Assembly: GCA_021229015.1 (NCBI GenBank)
Contig: CM037795.1
Span: 17,050,933 to 17,114,932 of the forward strand
Source: Solen grandis
Lineage: Eukaryota; Mollusca; Bivalvia; Adapedonta; Solenidae
Direction: 5' to 3'
Length of the DNA: 64,000 nt
The notes under the pieces are model-generated. The model saw only the letters and a program-made list of their open reading frames with translations, was not told the origin of the DNA and searched no databases. How positions within the stretch are numbered: position 1 is the first letter of the stretch; each line of letters begins with the position of its first letter. Of this stretch, positions 27,111 through 58,926 are shown one piece after another. A program made the position numbers and the translations under genes.

Positions 27111-27842
27111 ACGGGCACAGCTCAGGTCTCCAATAACTCCAATAAATCTTTCTAATGTGCTTTTCTTTTCTTTTTTTTAATAAGATCTTATTTTCAACCT
27201 CATAGAAACTTTCCTTCAAGTCGTTCACATCAAATGAAGTTTCCTCAACTTTTACATATTTCATCCTCTGCGTTCCCTTGTCTGTATTACCAAGTAAATT
27301 TCTATGAATATTCAACATGCTAGTAACCTATGATCAATCCCAATCAAACTACAAGTATTGCAGCCGATAAATTAGCGTTAAAATCCCCGGGAATGCCTCT
27401 TTTCCCTCTAAACCTCTATTTCTCTAGCCTGACCCTAGCAGCAGCTGCTCTTAAGATTTCTTGTTGAATTAATTTTCATATTACGGCCATCTGCACTCTA
27501 CTTACACACAATAAAATATTCCAAAAACATGAACTTAATAAAATGTAAAACCTCTTCTGGCAGTATACTATTTTTAACACCATGAGTTACCTCCCCCTTG
27601 TAGACAAGGCAGTCCTATCATGTTTTACCCTGTTCACTATACAGATGAACCTGTTTTAGCAGCCACCTGCATTTAGCGGTCAGTTTTTAATATCACCACA
27701 CTATAGCATTTTGTTATATAACTAGCCTTCATTTAGTGGCAACCTCTGATAAGTGGTCACTTTCTCTTGTTGAAGACCGTCACTGACCCAGAAGATCGGT
27801 TTGACTGTATATCAATCCAACTATGATGAGACCAAAACCCTG

Positions 27843-28084
27843 TCAACCCTTTCCCTCATAGAGGAAACCATGAAAAGACCTATGCGAACAGCATAAAACC
27901 AGATCAGCCTGCGAGTAACTCGCAGGCTGATCAGGTTTTATGCTGTTCACTGCTCCTCAGTGGTCTGGAAACGAGGACTTTATAATTAAATTTGGTAAGG
28001 TTTAACTGTGGTTTTCTGCAGATCAGGCTTTATTTGGTACCGCCTGAGTGCGTCAAAATGAGTCTATATGAGGGAATGGGTTAA
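27843..28084 (+). mobile_element. piggyBac-like MITE, copy 2
   Basis: Same ~240-bp family with intact hairpin. The left flank is TCAA instead of TTAA, a point change in the target duplication; the right flank is TTAA. Confidence 0.88.
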
Positions 28085-29190
28085 AACAATATATCAAAGT
28101 GATGAAAGGTTAAACATGCATCTAAAAACCTTTGCCATGTTGATTAACAGCATACAGTAGGCTTTCAATCAAGAACAGAGAAATTGTTTTCAGAAGCAGA
28201 ATGGTTGAAACATTCCGTTCTCTCTACCTCATTACGTGAAATTGTATCTTTTCTTGCTCTTAATATAGAAATGATCTTGTTACAGATGCACAGAATAGCT
28301 GTTACAACTAAATTAAAACCAGCGACACTTTAATAATGTTAACCAATACAAGGCTGTTATTGAATTTACACAAAATGAAAAGTTGTAGCAAGAAATAATT
28401 GAGACTGTTTATACCAAAGAATAAGAGAGCCCCAATTTGATATGTTGCAATTCATTTCAAGAAAGGCATTCATTGAAATGAAAATAAATATGAACTTAAT
28501 CTTAACTGAAACATTATCTAATTATGCCTTAACCAAATTGTTTTTAAAAAACTAAAATATTTCTTGCTTTTTCAGACAGTATGCCTTGCTCTACATATCA
28601 TTGGATTATAAAGGAGGTTTGTAAATTGACACCCATAAAGATATTGTAGAAAATAATTTATATTATCTTAAATTATAGTCTTATTTCTTTGATGCTGATT
28701 TTTTTTCAACTATGAATCTATTTTGGTTGAACAAGTTCTCTGAGCTGGTGAGGTCTGAAAGTATTTCAGTACTTTACATTTGGAAAGGTCTTGAAATAAT
28801 CTATACTCTGCCAAAAAAGAAAGTACCCACGTTTCAATACTAAATATCTCTTTTGATATTATGTTAACATTGATATAACTAATATATAAACAATGTACAG
28901 TCATATAATCGTTGGAGTGCCTGTTGACCTATGCTGGATAAGTAGTAGACCATGCCCTTCCGTTAGAGACTAAATTTAGTGGTTTTGCACACAAATCTTG
29001 TGTCACAGGTTGATATCAGGTGGTACTATCTGCTGCACCAGTTGACCGGAAATAGATCACAGTTGAATAATGTAACGCAAAATCAAGTCAAGCAAAATTA
29101 CCAAGACTGAATAATGATCAACAAAACCAAGCTATTTGGATGCTAAATGCATGCACAAAAACTGAGTCTTATTGAAGAAAGTGCCATTTT
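28085..29190. other. Non-coding, between MITE copies 2 and 3
   Basis: AT-rich; nothing recognised. Confidence 0.6.
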
Positions 29191-29428
29191 TTAACCCTTT
29201 CCCTCATATAGACTCATTTTGACGCACTCAATAGGTACCACATAAAGTCTGATCTGCAGAAAACCACAGTTAAACCTTACCAAATTTAATTATAAAGTCC
29301 TTATTTATCACTGAGGAGCAGCAAACAGCATAAAACCTGATCAGCCTGTGAGTTACTCACAGGCTGATCTGGTTTTATGTTGTTCGCATAGGTCTTTTCA
29401 TGGTTTCCTCTATGAGGGAAAGGGTTAA
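29191..29428 (-). mobile_element. piggyBac-like MITE, copy 3 (paired CpG changes in hairpin)
   Basis: TTAA on both sides. Both hairpin arms are changed (CCTGTGAG and CTCACAGG instead of CCTGCGAG and CTCGCAGG), so pairing is retained. Confidence 0.88.
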
Positions 29429-29762
29429 ATCAACCCCTATGTCATATTGTTCCAATTGTTTCAAAGAAAGAAATATTGCAGCGGCTTCAAATTTTCATGT
29501 AATTTCAAAAAGGCACGGTCCTTTACTTAAGATAGAACAAAGTCAGAATATATGCTAATATATATGCTAATTCTAAGTATATAGATAAAACTGTATGATG
29601 GATGGGTTACTTTCTTTTTTGGCTTAGTTTAGTACTGCCTTGGAATATCCTAGCTCTCAGAAATTGAAAAGGTCTAAAAATATTTCATTACACTGCCAGT
29701 GGAAAGGACTCTTGCAATATTTTAGTACTCTGCAATTGGTGTTGTCTTGAGATATTCTACAA

Positions 29763-29993
29763 TAAACCCTTTCCCTCATAGAGGAAACCATGAAAAGACC
29801 TATGCGAACAGCAAAAAAACCAGATCAGCCTGCGAGTAACTCAGGTTTTATGCTGTTCGCTGCTCCTCAGTGGTCTGGAAATGAGGACTTTATAATTATA
29901 TTTGGTAAGGTTTAACTATGGTTTTCTGCAGATCAGGCTTTATGTGGTACCTATTGAGTGCGTCAAAATGAGTCATATGAGGGAAAGGGTTAA
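29763..29993 (+). mobile_element. piggyBac-like MITE, copy 4 (hairpin tip deleted)
   Basis: Family copy with left flank TAAA and right flank TTAA. The right hairpin arm is lost near 29840 (AACTC runs directly into AGGTTTTATGC). Confidence 0.86.
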
Positions 29994-30390
29994 CTTGATG
30001 CCAATACTGATATATCCCTGCCCCAAATGTTTGTCAGAGGTTGTTGGTCAAAGGTAACAACACGTGCATTTGTTTGTCAGAAGGTTGCAGCAATTCACTG
30101 GTTAAACCTATATGCATATTCATTTCAATGTGGTATGGCATCATGTTAAATGGTGAGGTGGTGAAATATTCTAGCTATTTGGCTGGGTGATAATAGCAAG
30201 TATCCACTAGCAACAATAATTTTTGCAACTTAATCAATCCTAAGTTTTGAAAAAACAAGTATACATTTCCTTAGTGCAAAAAAAAATGTTTTCTTGCTTT
30301 TTCTAAGAATTCTTAATTAACATTAGGAAGAGAATAGCAACATTTTCTTGGAATAACAGACCACATAAACCTTTCCCTTGGTGAAACAGT

Positions 30391-30415
30391 AAAAAAAAAA
30401 AAAAAAAAAAAAAAA
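30391..30415. repeat. Poly(A) run of 25
   Basis: Uninterrupted A25; no retroelement head was recognised upstream. Confidence 0.95.
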
Positions 30416-31388
30416 TATTTGCAATTTATGACAGACACAGTATACACAATGGTGGCAATAAACGACATAGTTGAATGATCTGCATATTCCTTGCTGCCAT
30501 TTGCGGACCATCAGAGGCCATTACTGCCAGACAGCAGTCACTAATTATGCCACAACCAGTCGGAGAAAAATAGAACATGACAGTCATGCCCTCGGCAATA
30601 TATACTGTGTCAAACATCTGCATGGCACAGCCATCCCCATACTATGTTTTCTTTCGTTTAATCTTGTCTTTTTTTTTTATATAATTTGGGAACACAAGTA
30701 ACAAAGTATATTCATATAAGGCTAAAGACAGCAACTCTAAACTGAATATAAATTATAGTCTCTGTCAATGTTATCATCCATAATCCTGGTCTCTGTATCC
30801 TAATAAACCCACACAAATCTTTAGCTATTAGCAACTGCAGCAGGTAATTATGTAAAGTATCATCTTATGATGTACGAGACCGCGTTTCAATGGCATCTGA
30901 TTATTCAAGGGCATGTAACCTTGTCATAATTTTGAGAATAGCATTCGGTTAATCTAAAATTGAATCTTTTCCCCCCCTCCTTTCCTTGAGGTTTCTCAAA
31001 TGATAAGATGAATTGTCATTAAGGATTATGAATGGTATATCACAATATTTTCTATTCAAATGATTATATCTACTGATATAAAATATATGCATTAATCATT
31101 TTCTCTCCCATTTTTGCACAATTCAAATTTTTTTTCTTTTTCTTTTTGCTCTTGCTCATGGCTTATTTCAATGGTACCATTAGGAATTTTGACTCATTTT
31201 GAGCTTTAGGAGCTGTATGATCAGGGTGTCTCATGCAAAACTGAAAATTAGTTTTGGCACATTCTGTGTGGTAAAAGAAAAATCCATTAATTCATATACA
31301 AGTTGGTTTAGTCAATTAATTTTCATCAAGTTATAAATTTATACATGAATATTCTTGAGACATAGGGTTAAAGTGGATGTTATCTTAG

Positions 31389-31416
31389 ATCATCATCATC
31401 ATCATCATCATCATCA
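31389..31416. repeat. (ATC)n microsatellite
   Basis: About nine perfect ATC units. It encodes a His run in one frame, but that ORF has no other coding support. Confidence 0.95.
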
Positions 31417-32817
31417 CTTAAATAAAGTTATTTTACAAAACAATCTTGTTTATTCTTTTTTTACCTTCTACATACATTTTTTAATCATTCATCCACAACC
31501 AAATGTCAGAGTAATGTATAAAACCCCAGTAATTCCCATTAGACAGCAGAAACCTGATACTTATGGACAAGATGTCATCAGAGACAGAGAGAGCTTGCAG
31601 GGTCCTTACAGACCATGATTGGAGTCTGTAACCAGGTGGTAATAGAGGCCGAGAGGCCTTAAGCACAAATTGGATCAGCAAATTGGATCGTAAAACAGCC
31701 TTCATTTACAGAGATTACCCAGTATACTGCATTAATTTCCCGCTGTCCTTCGAACACTTGATTCTTATCCTTCTTTGTGCACACAATGGCTCCAAAGGCT
31801 TTAATCCAGCTTGAGGAATGATACCTCTAAAGAATGCAAATGTGATGACAACGATAATTCAATAATTGGGGACTCATTTAGTCATGACCCCAACCATGTT
31901 CTGACCAGAGATGAAGAAATTGAGCCAGTCTACCATTGATTTTCCTGTCAGTCCACATTATATGAAACCAGTCAATGGTAATAATAAAATATTTCAAACC
32001 AGTCTGGCTGCATTGTTCATCCTGTTGACAATCGGTACGTGAACCAGTCTTGGCATGGCGCATTTAATTCTGCAAATTGAGTCGCTGCCAAATCCCCTCA
32101 GACGATTAATTTCACTCCATTTCACCGCCACACATAAACTGATTTCGTTTTTCACCAAACAATTTTACAGCTGTCTGTATTTCGCTCACGAGTTCAACCA
32201 TTTAATGAGGCAAATACAAACCCTCCATGACACTACCACAAGTGATCTTGTTCCTCAAACTTCCATTCAATGAGGCATTGTTGCTAAACTATAGTTTCAG
32301 TTTCCAATCCAATTCTGGGGTTCCATTACTGCCACCTCATTGACCCTGAATACCATTGACCAAGATTATTGACTTCTGACATTCAAAAGAATAATATCAA
32401 CTGAGAACAAGGTCCTTCAGCAAGTATCTCATACACCACTGGTTGAAATGATACTTCATCTTTTACATGAATATTCTTCTAGATTCTGAAGCGCACAACT
32501 CTACAGAAAAACCTTCAACCTTTTCATCACAGGGATCAATTTCAGCAGGCCTGTCTGCTTGCAAATAAACTTCTGTCTGGCTTGCTTTTTACTGTTGTCA
32601 TCTATAACTTGTAATGGTCAGGAAACCGTATCAAAACAGTGCCTAAATATACTTCTACTTCTGAACTTTATTTCCTGGTAATTTTACAATGGTACATTAG
32701 GATATGCACTTTCTTTTCTTTTCTTTCTAAAAGCTAATGTAACATTCAAAACCTTATATGCTAAAAGACATTAAAAATAGCATCTAAACCTATAGTGATG
32801 AATTAATAGTCAATTAA

Positions 32818-33885
32818 TACGAGGGATGTTCAAAAATAAATAGGACTGAGGGTCTTGCAACTTCTCTTTTCTTTAGATTATATATATAATCATATGTACG
32901 GCAATTGGAAAATGTTTTATACATTTCTGTTGTAATAATATTTTTCAGCTATACGCGTGTGCATTTTGCTGTTGAATAACCATGGTAACACATACCCGGC
33001 GCAGTGCATTAAGTCAGTTTTTCAAGCGACATTATGCTTGCAATATTTTCATTAGTTGTCATCTGTTTTTATTCAAATCCCGCCAACAAGCTGCAATATA
33101 TATAGGTGACATTATGAACAAATTTGACATTAACTGTATTAAGATGACAAAGTAAACAAGATTTGAATAAGGCCGGTGATAACGTTAAATGTGCAAACAT
33201 GTCGTCAAATGAAAGTTTGAAATTTGTGGCAATTGTCAAATTTTGTCAGCACATGGACAATACCCCTTCTTGAACGTTTAAAAAAACTCAAGGTAACGGA
33301 GGGTTAGAATGTGTGAGCAGATCACTCATTTTTAGCCGACACAAAAGATTTTAAGACAGTGACTTGACTTGACTATTTTACCGTCGCTTCGACAGTATTT
33401 CAGTCATATAGCGACATCCAGCTAATTACAGTTGGAGGAAGACCCCAAATGCACGGAGGCATCTGGGTAGAACCACTGACCTACCGCAAGCCAGCTGGAA
33501 GGCTTCCTCACATGAAAATCCGAATGACCCTGCCGGGATTCGAACCCACGCAGTGAGGGGCTGAGTGAGTGTTAAAGTCAGCGACTTGACCCTCTCGGCC
33601 ACGGAGGCCCCTTTTAGACGGTGATGACAAGATAACAGGCAGGAAAGGGTTAGCTACATTTGTAGCTGTGTGCGACATTGTGAACGTCGTGTGTGATATT
33701 GTTTTCGTGCGCCGGGTTGCGTAACCTTTATTATTTGTAATTGTCATAGAATTGTTAGTTGTTATCATATTTAATTGATTCTTTCACTGTGTGTAGAGGA
33801 CATATTCCGATGTACGTAAATCAAAATATCATTAAGATGTAAATGGTATATTCGCAGTCCTATTTATTTTTTAACAACCCTCATA
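32818..33885 (+). mobile_element. Decayed mariner-type transposon
   Basis: Imperfect inverted ends of about 30 bp (TACGAGGGATGTTC... ending in AATAGGACTG; right end CAGTCCTATTTATT... ending in CCCTCATA) with TA at both edges. From about 33220 the interior reads in one frame as VAIVKFCQHMDNTP, like the start of a mariner transposase N-terminal helix-turn-helix. It is broken by stops and frameshifts. A SINE interrupts it at 33363-33611, and the catalytic part is missing. Non-autonomous and dead. Confidence 0.75.
33363..33611 (-). mobile_element. tRNA-derived SINE nested in the mariner remnant
   Basis: On the - strand the tRNA-like head has A box TGGCCGAGAGG (33601-33591) and B box GGTTCGAATCC (33546-33536). 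It is followed by a tRNA-unrelated body containing CCAGCTGGCTTGCGGTAGG. It is flanked by an imperfect ~13-bp target duplication, TTTTAAGACAGTGA (33349-33362) and TTTTAGACGGTGA (33612-33624). Confidence 0.82.
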
Positions 33886-33960
33886 CAATTATAAAAAATC
33901 AAAATTATGGAAATTCTAGGGCATATATGCATGAGATTCTTAGTATATTGTTTCTAAATA

Positions 33961-34117
33961 TCAGACTAGACTAGACTAGACTATTTGAGTTTACCGTCGC
34001 CTCGACAGTATTTCAGTCATATAGCGACGTCCAGCTAATAACAGGTGGAGGAAGACCCCGAATGCACGGAGACATCCGGGTAGAACCACCGACCTACCGC
34101 AAGCCAGCTGGAAGGCA
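33961..34117 (-). mobile_element. 5'-truncated copy of the same SINE
   Basis: Matches the body and 3' end of the SINE at 33363-33611 (CAGTATTTCAGTCATATAGC, GGAGGAAGACCCCGAATGC) but lacks the tRNA-like head. The tail is a short GACTA repeat at 33962-33982. Confidence 0.75.
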
Positions 34118-34202
34118 TATCAGACAGAAAAATAACTATTATACATATAAAAAAAAACTCAATGAAATTGCCTGCACAACCTGTAAAAGAGACCAGTAAA
34201 AC

Positions 34203-34270
34203 ACAGTCTCTCTGCTTGCTATTTAGAAGGTACAACAGTCTCTCTGTTTGCTATTTAGAAGGTACAACAG
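34203..34270. repeat. Two-copy ~33-bp direct repeat
   Basis: CAGTCTCTCTGCTTGCTATT TAGAAGGTACAA is followed immediately by a near-identical copy. Confidence 0.8.
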
Positions 34271-37200
34271 CTTTTGAGACCAGGAAATAACATCTTAAAA
34301 ACTCTTTGTACAAGCCTTTCATTTCACTTGCATTTTACCCTCCCTTCTTTGCCCCCACCCCATGCAACACTTAGTGGGTTCTAAGTGATAAATTATAAGT
34401 TTTTTTCCTTATTTGCTTTTGGATAAAATTCAAAGGCTTTTTTGCTGAGGGCTTAATTTAAACAATAAAAAAAGCTTAATATCAGACTGATAAAGACTGC
34501 AAAATGTCTACTGTCCAACTGGCTGCGTATGCTCAACATGCACAGTCCAACTTTAGATCAATCATTATTGTCAGTGCATATCAAAGTCATATCTGGCTTA
34601 ATTTGATGGATTATGGTGTGGTGCCAAATACTGAAAATAACGGTGAAATGAATAAGTTCATAAAGTATTACATCCTGACCTAAAACACTCCCATTTGTAC
34701 ATTGCTTGTAAAACCATACCCATCATCAAACATACCACTTTATGTCTAATGGACTTGGCTTTTTTTACATTTGTTTTCTTCCCCCTCACAGGAAATGGCT
34801 TCACAAACGCTATTTACCAAATGCCCACCTCCTAGGAACGGATCGCAAACACAGACACGAGCATGTGCGCTTCCGTAATTAATCTCAGTGAAATGTCTTA
34901 AAATTCCAGAAATGAAGCCGACCCCTGAACAATTAAAAGTCCACCACAGTTTATCCGAGATAAGAGTCTTCAATAGGTAACGTTTCAGACTTCTCTTCAT
35001 TCCATATGTGTGATGAAATTTGTTCACTTCCCAAATACTCGCCATTACACCTCTATTTATCACGCAGCACATTAGTTTCTTTCTACGTGGAAAAAAAATA
35101 CAAACTTCCTTTCCATTACTTTTCAGTTCTGCTCGAAAGTCTGGGTCACCAATTAAGGCCACTAATCTGCCTGTTTTCTGTGTTTAAGCAATTAAATGTG
35201 AGAGTGAGTAAGTACATTTCAAATAAATTGTCGCTTTTTACGGCTTAAGTTGTTTACAAAAAGACTGATTGAGCTCTTGATTAAAGTTACTGGCTAAAGT
35301 TTTGCTTTAAACAGAGGAAAAACTTTCCCATAGCTAGCTTTCCTTCCAGTGACTCCTGGCTTGAATTACACCAGAAATACTTGGTGCTAAGTAATACTTA
35401 ACATTAAACAGAAAGTTATCTAAAAAAAAATACCCAAATATTCAATTTCTTTCACAAATATTATAAGTAACATACTATTAGATAAGATTCATATAAACTT
35501 AGTCATATTATTTGAACATTAAATATGAGGAATTATCTTAACCCTTTCCCTCATAGAGGACACCATGAAAAGACCTATGCGAACAGCATAACTCGCAGGC
35601 TGATCAGGTTTTATGCTGTTCCCTGCTCCTCAGTGGTCTGGAAATGAGAATTTTGTAATTAAATTTGGTAAGGTTTAACTATGGTTTTCTGCAGATCAGG
35701 CTTTATGTGATACCTACTGAGGGCGTCAAAATGAGTCTATGTGAGGGAAAGGGTTAAGTATTACTTAGCACTATAACTATTGTTTGTGGAAGACAAACCT
35801 GGACATGTCTGATAGCATAAATTGAACTGTTTCAAATTCAATATGCAATAAAAAAAAACAAAAAACAGAAGGCCTAAGAAGTAATGGGGAAACTAAATAT
35901 CCATCCATTTTATTTCTTCTTTTCCCTCCAAAATCAATAACCTATTTCTTTCGTAAATCTCATTTGCGAGATAACTAGACAAGCGATGGCATTATCGGGA
36001 CTACATAAATCTTGGATAAACGTGCAATAAAACATCTTGACTGATTCTCGATTTTTATTTATCCTCACGACTTGCGGAGCTGGCTTGATCAAGGGCTATA
36101 AGAGGGATCAAGCATGACACCGAACATTCAGTACGGTAACAACGGGGCTATTTGCCCTGTCGCGCTTATCTTGTTCTCGATTCGCATTCTTAAGACCCTA
36201 TCAACACGACAGCCACTCTAATACTGTCGGCTTTCGTTTACTGAACATGGATTTGGATAGACTAATATTGGACAGATTATTTGTTTTTCATTTGTCAAAC
36301 TTATCGATTTTGCGCAGTCTGTTTCATAAAAAGAAGATAGATTCCCTTCCAGACTGGGGTGACACATTTTATTGTAAGTTATCAAAAAACAAAGCATGGT
36401 TGAACATTCCTTGTTGTAAAATGACATGACTGTTTATGTGGCCTTTCTCTACATGGAAATTTATCTTTCTCATTTCTGATGGGTCTAGGAAACCAAACAG
36501 ACTGAAAAACCAGCTCAGTGAAAAGATTCAGAATACGATTTTTATCTGTTGGGTTACAAACATATGAACAAACATGCCAAACAACTGATCTCCTTGATAA
36601 TATTAACATTTCTCCACAGTGGGCTCTCAGTGAAAAAGTTCTCACATACTAAGTCTCAAGACAAAAGCCATTACACAAGTCTAATTTTAAACCCGAGTAA
36701 TTCCAGATCCTCTGGATTGCTCCTAAAAAATTACAGCTCCTCTAGATTGCATATTAGAAAGATTATTTGCAGACTTACAACTTGCCACATAATGTAATTA
36801 CTCTATAGACTAGTGGCATGATAGTCACATTATCATGAGCAACACACCAAGTAAACCAGTCCTAGAACAGCCCGCCCCAAGGAACGAGATACATACTGGT
36901 ACTATGTAAGAAAAAACCACGCTTAGATGGGGCTGGATACTAAAGCTATTTTCTCGTGGTTATTTTGTAACCTATAAAACAATATTTCCCACCCCTCCCA
37001 ATATAACCAATACAGGTTGTGGAATCAAAATCCTCTCAGATCAAGAACAAGTCCTTACCTTTTTCACCTGAATTATTAGTATCACACAGGCCTTCTATCG
37101 CTATCATAATCACTGACCTTGTCCCTATTATTCAACGACATAATGATCCACTGAAGTAATTATCGATAATAATTATCAACAGCGCCAGCACTGTTAGCTC

Positions 37201-37547
37201 CTGCTATTTATTATCCCCCTTTGCTTTCTGTACAATAATCATGATGTAATCAGATACCTGCAGTTCAGGACTAGGTTTGAAAGATTATGCTATCGCAAAA
37301 TTTACCTTATCACGGTTTTCATATCAATGTTTATTTATCAACCCTCAAACACATTTCCTAATCTTTCAGTGCTGTCAAGAGGATAGAGAGAGTTGGGAGA
37401 TAAAATCTGTCAAATATCTGAGTGAATCATGATAGCCAAAGGAGATGAGTTTTCCATCTTTCCAGGGAAGTTTACAATCTGTTTTCATCTCGCCAAGTTG
37501 CTGTTAACTTGCTAATATCATGATTATCTTTCCTTCATACATATCAA
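34271..37547. other. Non-coding, mostly unique
   Basis: Interrupted only by MITE copy 5. A 138-codon - strand open frame (35162-34746) has no family resemblance or splice support. Low-repeat blocks at 34790-35000 and 35940-36280 could be conserved regulatory DNA; this cannot be tested here. Confidence 0.5.
35538..35757 (+). mobile_element. piggyBac-like MITE, copy 5 (hairpin arm deleted)
   Basis: TTAA on both sides. The left hairpin arm is lost near 35588 (AACAGCATAA joins CTCGCAGGCTGATC). Confidence 0.86.
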
Positions 37548-38100
37548 CAAGAGCTGTCAGAGGACAGCACGCTTGACTATTCAAAATGCTTGTTGGTAAA
37601 TCAAATGAAATCTTTTTCAATTCTTGCCTTTCACATACCCTGTATAAGATAATAGTCAAAACTGATATAACTTGATAGTCTGATACCCCTTAATATTTTT
37701 ATGAAGTCATGCCTAGTTACTGAGACATAAGCATACACTGTGCATGCAAAACTTTAACCAAGTATCCAAGTTAGAAAAGGGCCTTAATTTGTATAAAATT
37801 CAGTCCTAAAGTTATCCTCCTTGGTTTTCTGATGCCCCTGAATACACTCCTTAACTTTCTAGTCAATACCATAAATAATTTCTGGATAATAGTTGTATGC
37901 AAAACTTTAGCCAAAATTTCTAAGTTAAAAAGGGGCCATAATTTGTAATATATTCTATCAAGAGTTATCTACCTTAAAAGTATGATACCCCTAAACGTAT
38001 TAAAGATGTTTCAAATGAATCGCATGCCTGGATATTGAGATATAAGCATGAGAATATCTTGCATGCAAAACTTTAACCAAAATTTCTAAGTTAAAAAGGG
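37548..38100 (+). repeat. Dispersed repeat with ~150-bp internal periodicity, next to the gap
   Basis: Blocks GCATGCAAAACTTTAACCAA and TCTAAGTTAAAAAGGGGCC recur at about 37745, 37890 and 38060. The last unit is cut by the N gap. Confidence 0.65.
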
Positions 38101-38200
38101 NNNNNNNNNNNNNNNNNNNNNNNNNNNNNNNNNNNNNNNNNNNNNNNNNNNNNNNNNNNNNNNNNNNNNNNNNNNNNNNNNNNNNNNNNNNNNNNNNNNN
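38101..38200. other. Assembly gap (100 N)
   Basis: Exactly 100 N, the usual placeholder for a scaffold join of unknown length. The left flank is a dispersed repeat (37548-38100), which may explain why assembly stopped here. Gene orientation changes across it. Confidence 0.99.
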
Positions 38201-38602
38201 AACAGAATTTAACAGATCTTCCTAAAGTACAAGCTATAACAAGCTTGGGACTGGTTTGCATTCTGGTATAGATTCATATTGTTTTAGATATGTAGTGTGG
38301 CATTTGGACTACTTCTGATATACATATTTGAATGTTTTATGGGGAGAAAAATCATAAGATTCCGGTATTATCTAGTGTGTTTCATGTATTATGTCTCGCA
38401 TGTACTTGTGTGTAAGTGATTTCAGTTGTGTTTATGACATGTTCTTAGAGTGATTGAAGCAGACGTACTTCCAAATACATGTCATGTGATCTTTTGTAAG
38501 CAGTCATATCTGTACATGTTAGCAGTCACCTTTGAATCACAGACACATTACTGTGAGTGAAGGCCAGTGACAGGGTTCTCAGTGACTGAATTTTCAGATA
38601 CT

Positions 38603-38846
38603 TTAACCCTTTCCCTCATATAGACTCATTTTGACGCCCTCAATAGGTATCCCATAAAGCCTGATCTGCAGAAAACCATGTAGTTAAACCTTACCAAATT
38701 TAATTACAAAATCCTCATTTCCAGACCACTGAGGAGCAGCGAACAGCATAAAACCTGATCAGCATGCGAGTTACTCGCAGGCTGATCTGGTTTTATGCTG
38801 TTCGCATAGGTCTTTTCATGGTGTCCTCTATGAGGGAAAGGGTTAA
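38603..38846 (-). mobile_element. piggyBac-like MITE, copy 6
   Basis: TTAA on both sides, full length. One arm carries a single mismatch (GATCAGCATGCGAGT). Confidence 0.88.
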
Positions 38847-39014
38847 TCCCTGTATAGCAGTCATTTCTAGATAGAGGTCAGCTTTCAGTCACCCTTGGGT
38901 AGCCTTTGTTCACAAGTTTATGTTCTAGATCATAGATATGGATTAAGTCTTCTGAATACTTGACCGTAACTATAACAACTGAAACTAATGCTTGCAATAT
39001 TTTTCTATTTCCAG

Positions 39015-58219
<19,205 letters not shown>

Positions 58220-58920
58220 TCAATCACATCCCTGTAGATTTTTTACAAAGCTTACATCAGTATGGGTCATTTCCATTGTGTTGTAAATTGTGATGGGAAG
58301 TAAATGTGTTATATATGATGAACATTAATTGAAATTGTGATTGTTCGTGGTAGAGATTTACACTGGTGGAAAAAGTAAGATAAAATGGATTTCTATGGAA
58401 AATAAGTGTTTTTGGATATTGCATCATTTTTGTGATGCAGAAAAAAAATGTGTAGGATGCCTTCGAAAGAATTAATAGTGAAATAACATCAGAAATTAAG
58501 CGTGGGGGAATTTCTGAAACTTAGATGGATCTTGAATTATGACTGAAGTGTTATTCTATGCCAGGGTCAGGGGTCAGCCCTGAGAAGACAATATGACCTT
58601 CACCTTGTGATAATAACCAGTAATCTTGTGCAGTGACCTTTATATTGTGTTGGTGGTTTTTGAGTCGTGAGACTGTTATATCATTGTATCTTAACCTGTG
58701 TCTCAGTCAGTTGCAAGATTTGGACAGGTTTTAAGCAGAGCCCTAGTGTCATTTCCATTGCAAAATGTTGTCGTGCTTTCTGTCAAGTGAATGAAATCTG
58801 ATCTCAAAGTATTTGTGTTTTTTTTCTTCTTGTGATTTCACTTTGTATCTGGATCCATTCTTTTCAGGTTTTTCTTTGTTATGCCAGTTGGAGACTAACT
58901 TAATATACACCTTGTAATGA

Positions 58921-58926
58921 AATAAA
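58921..58926 (+). terminator. Proximal poly(A) signal AATAAA
   Basis: Canonical hexamer about 700 nt after the stop codon, followed within 40 nt by a T/GT-rich region. Confidence 0.55.

Noticed and set aside
27109..27318. 69-codon minus-strand ORF upstream of the probable first coding exon
   Set aside because: Protein-like, but no clear splice connection to the next exon, which has its own start and an in-frame upstream stop. At most a uORF.
31355..31618. Plus-strand ORF with a poly-His run
   Set aside because: The His run is the (ATC)n microsatellite; the rest has no coding features.
34746..35162. 138-codon minus-strand ORF
   Set aside because: No recognisable domain, no splice support, composition like random moderate-GC DNA. 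Kept only as a low-repeat block.
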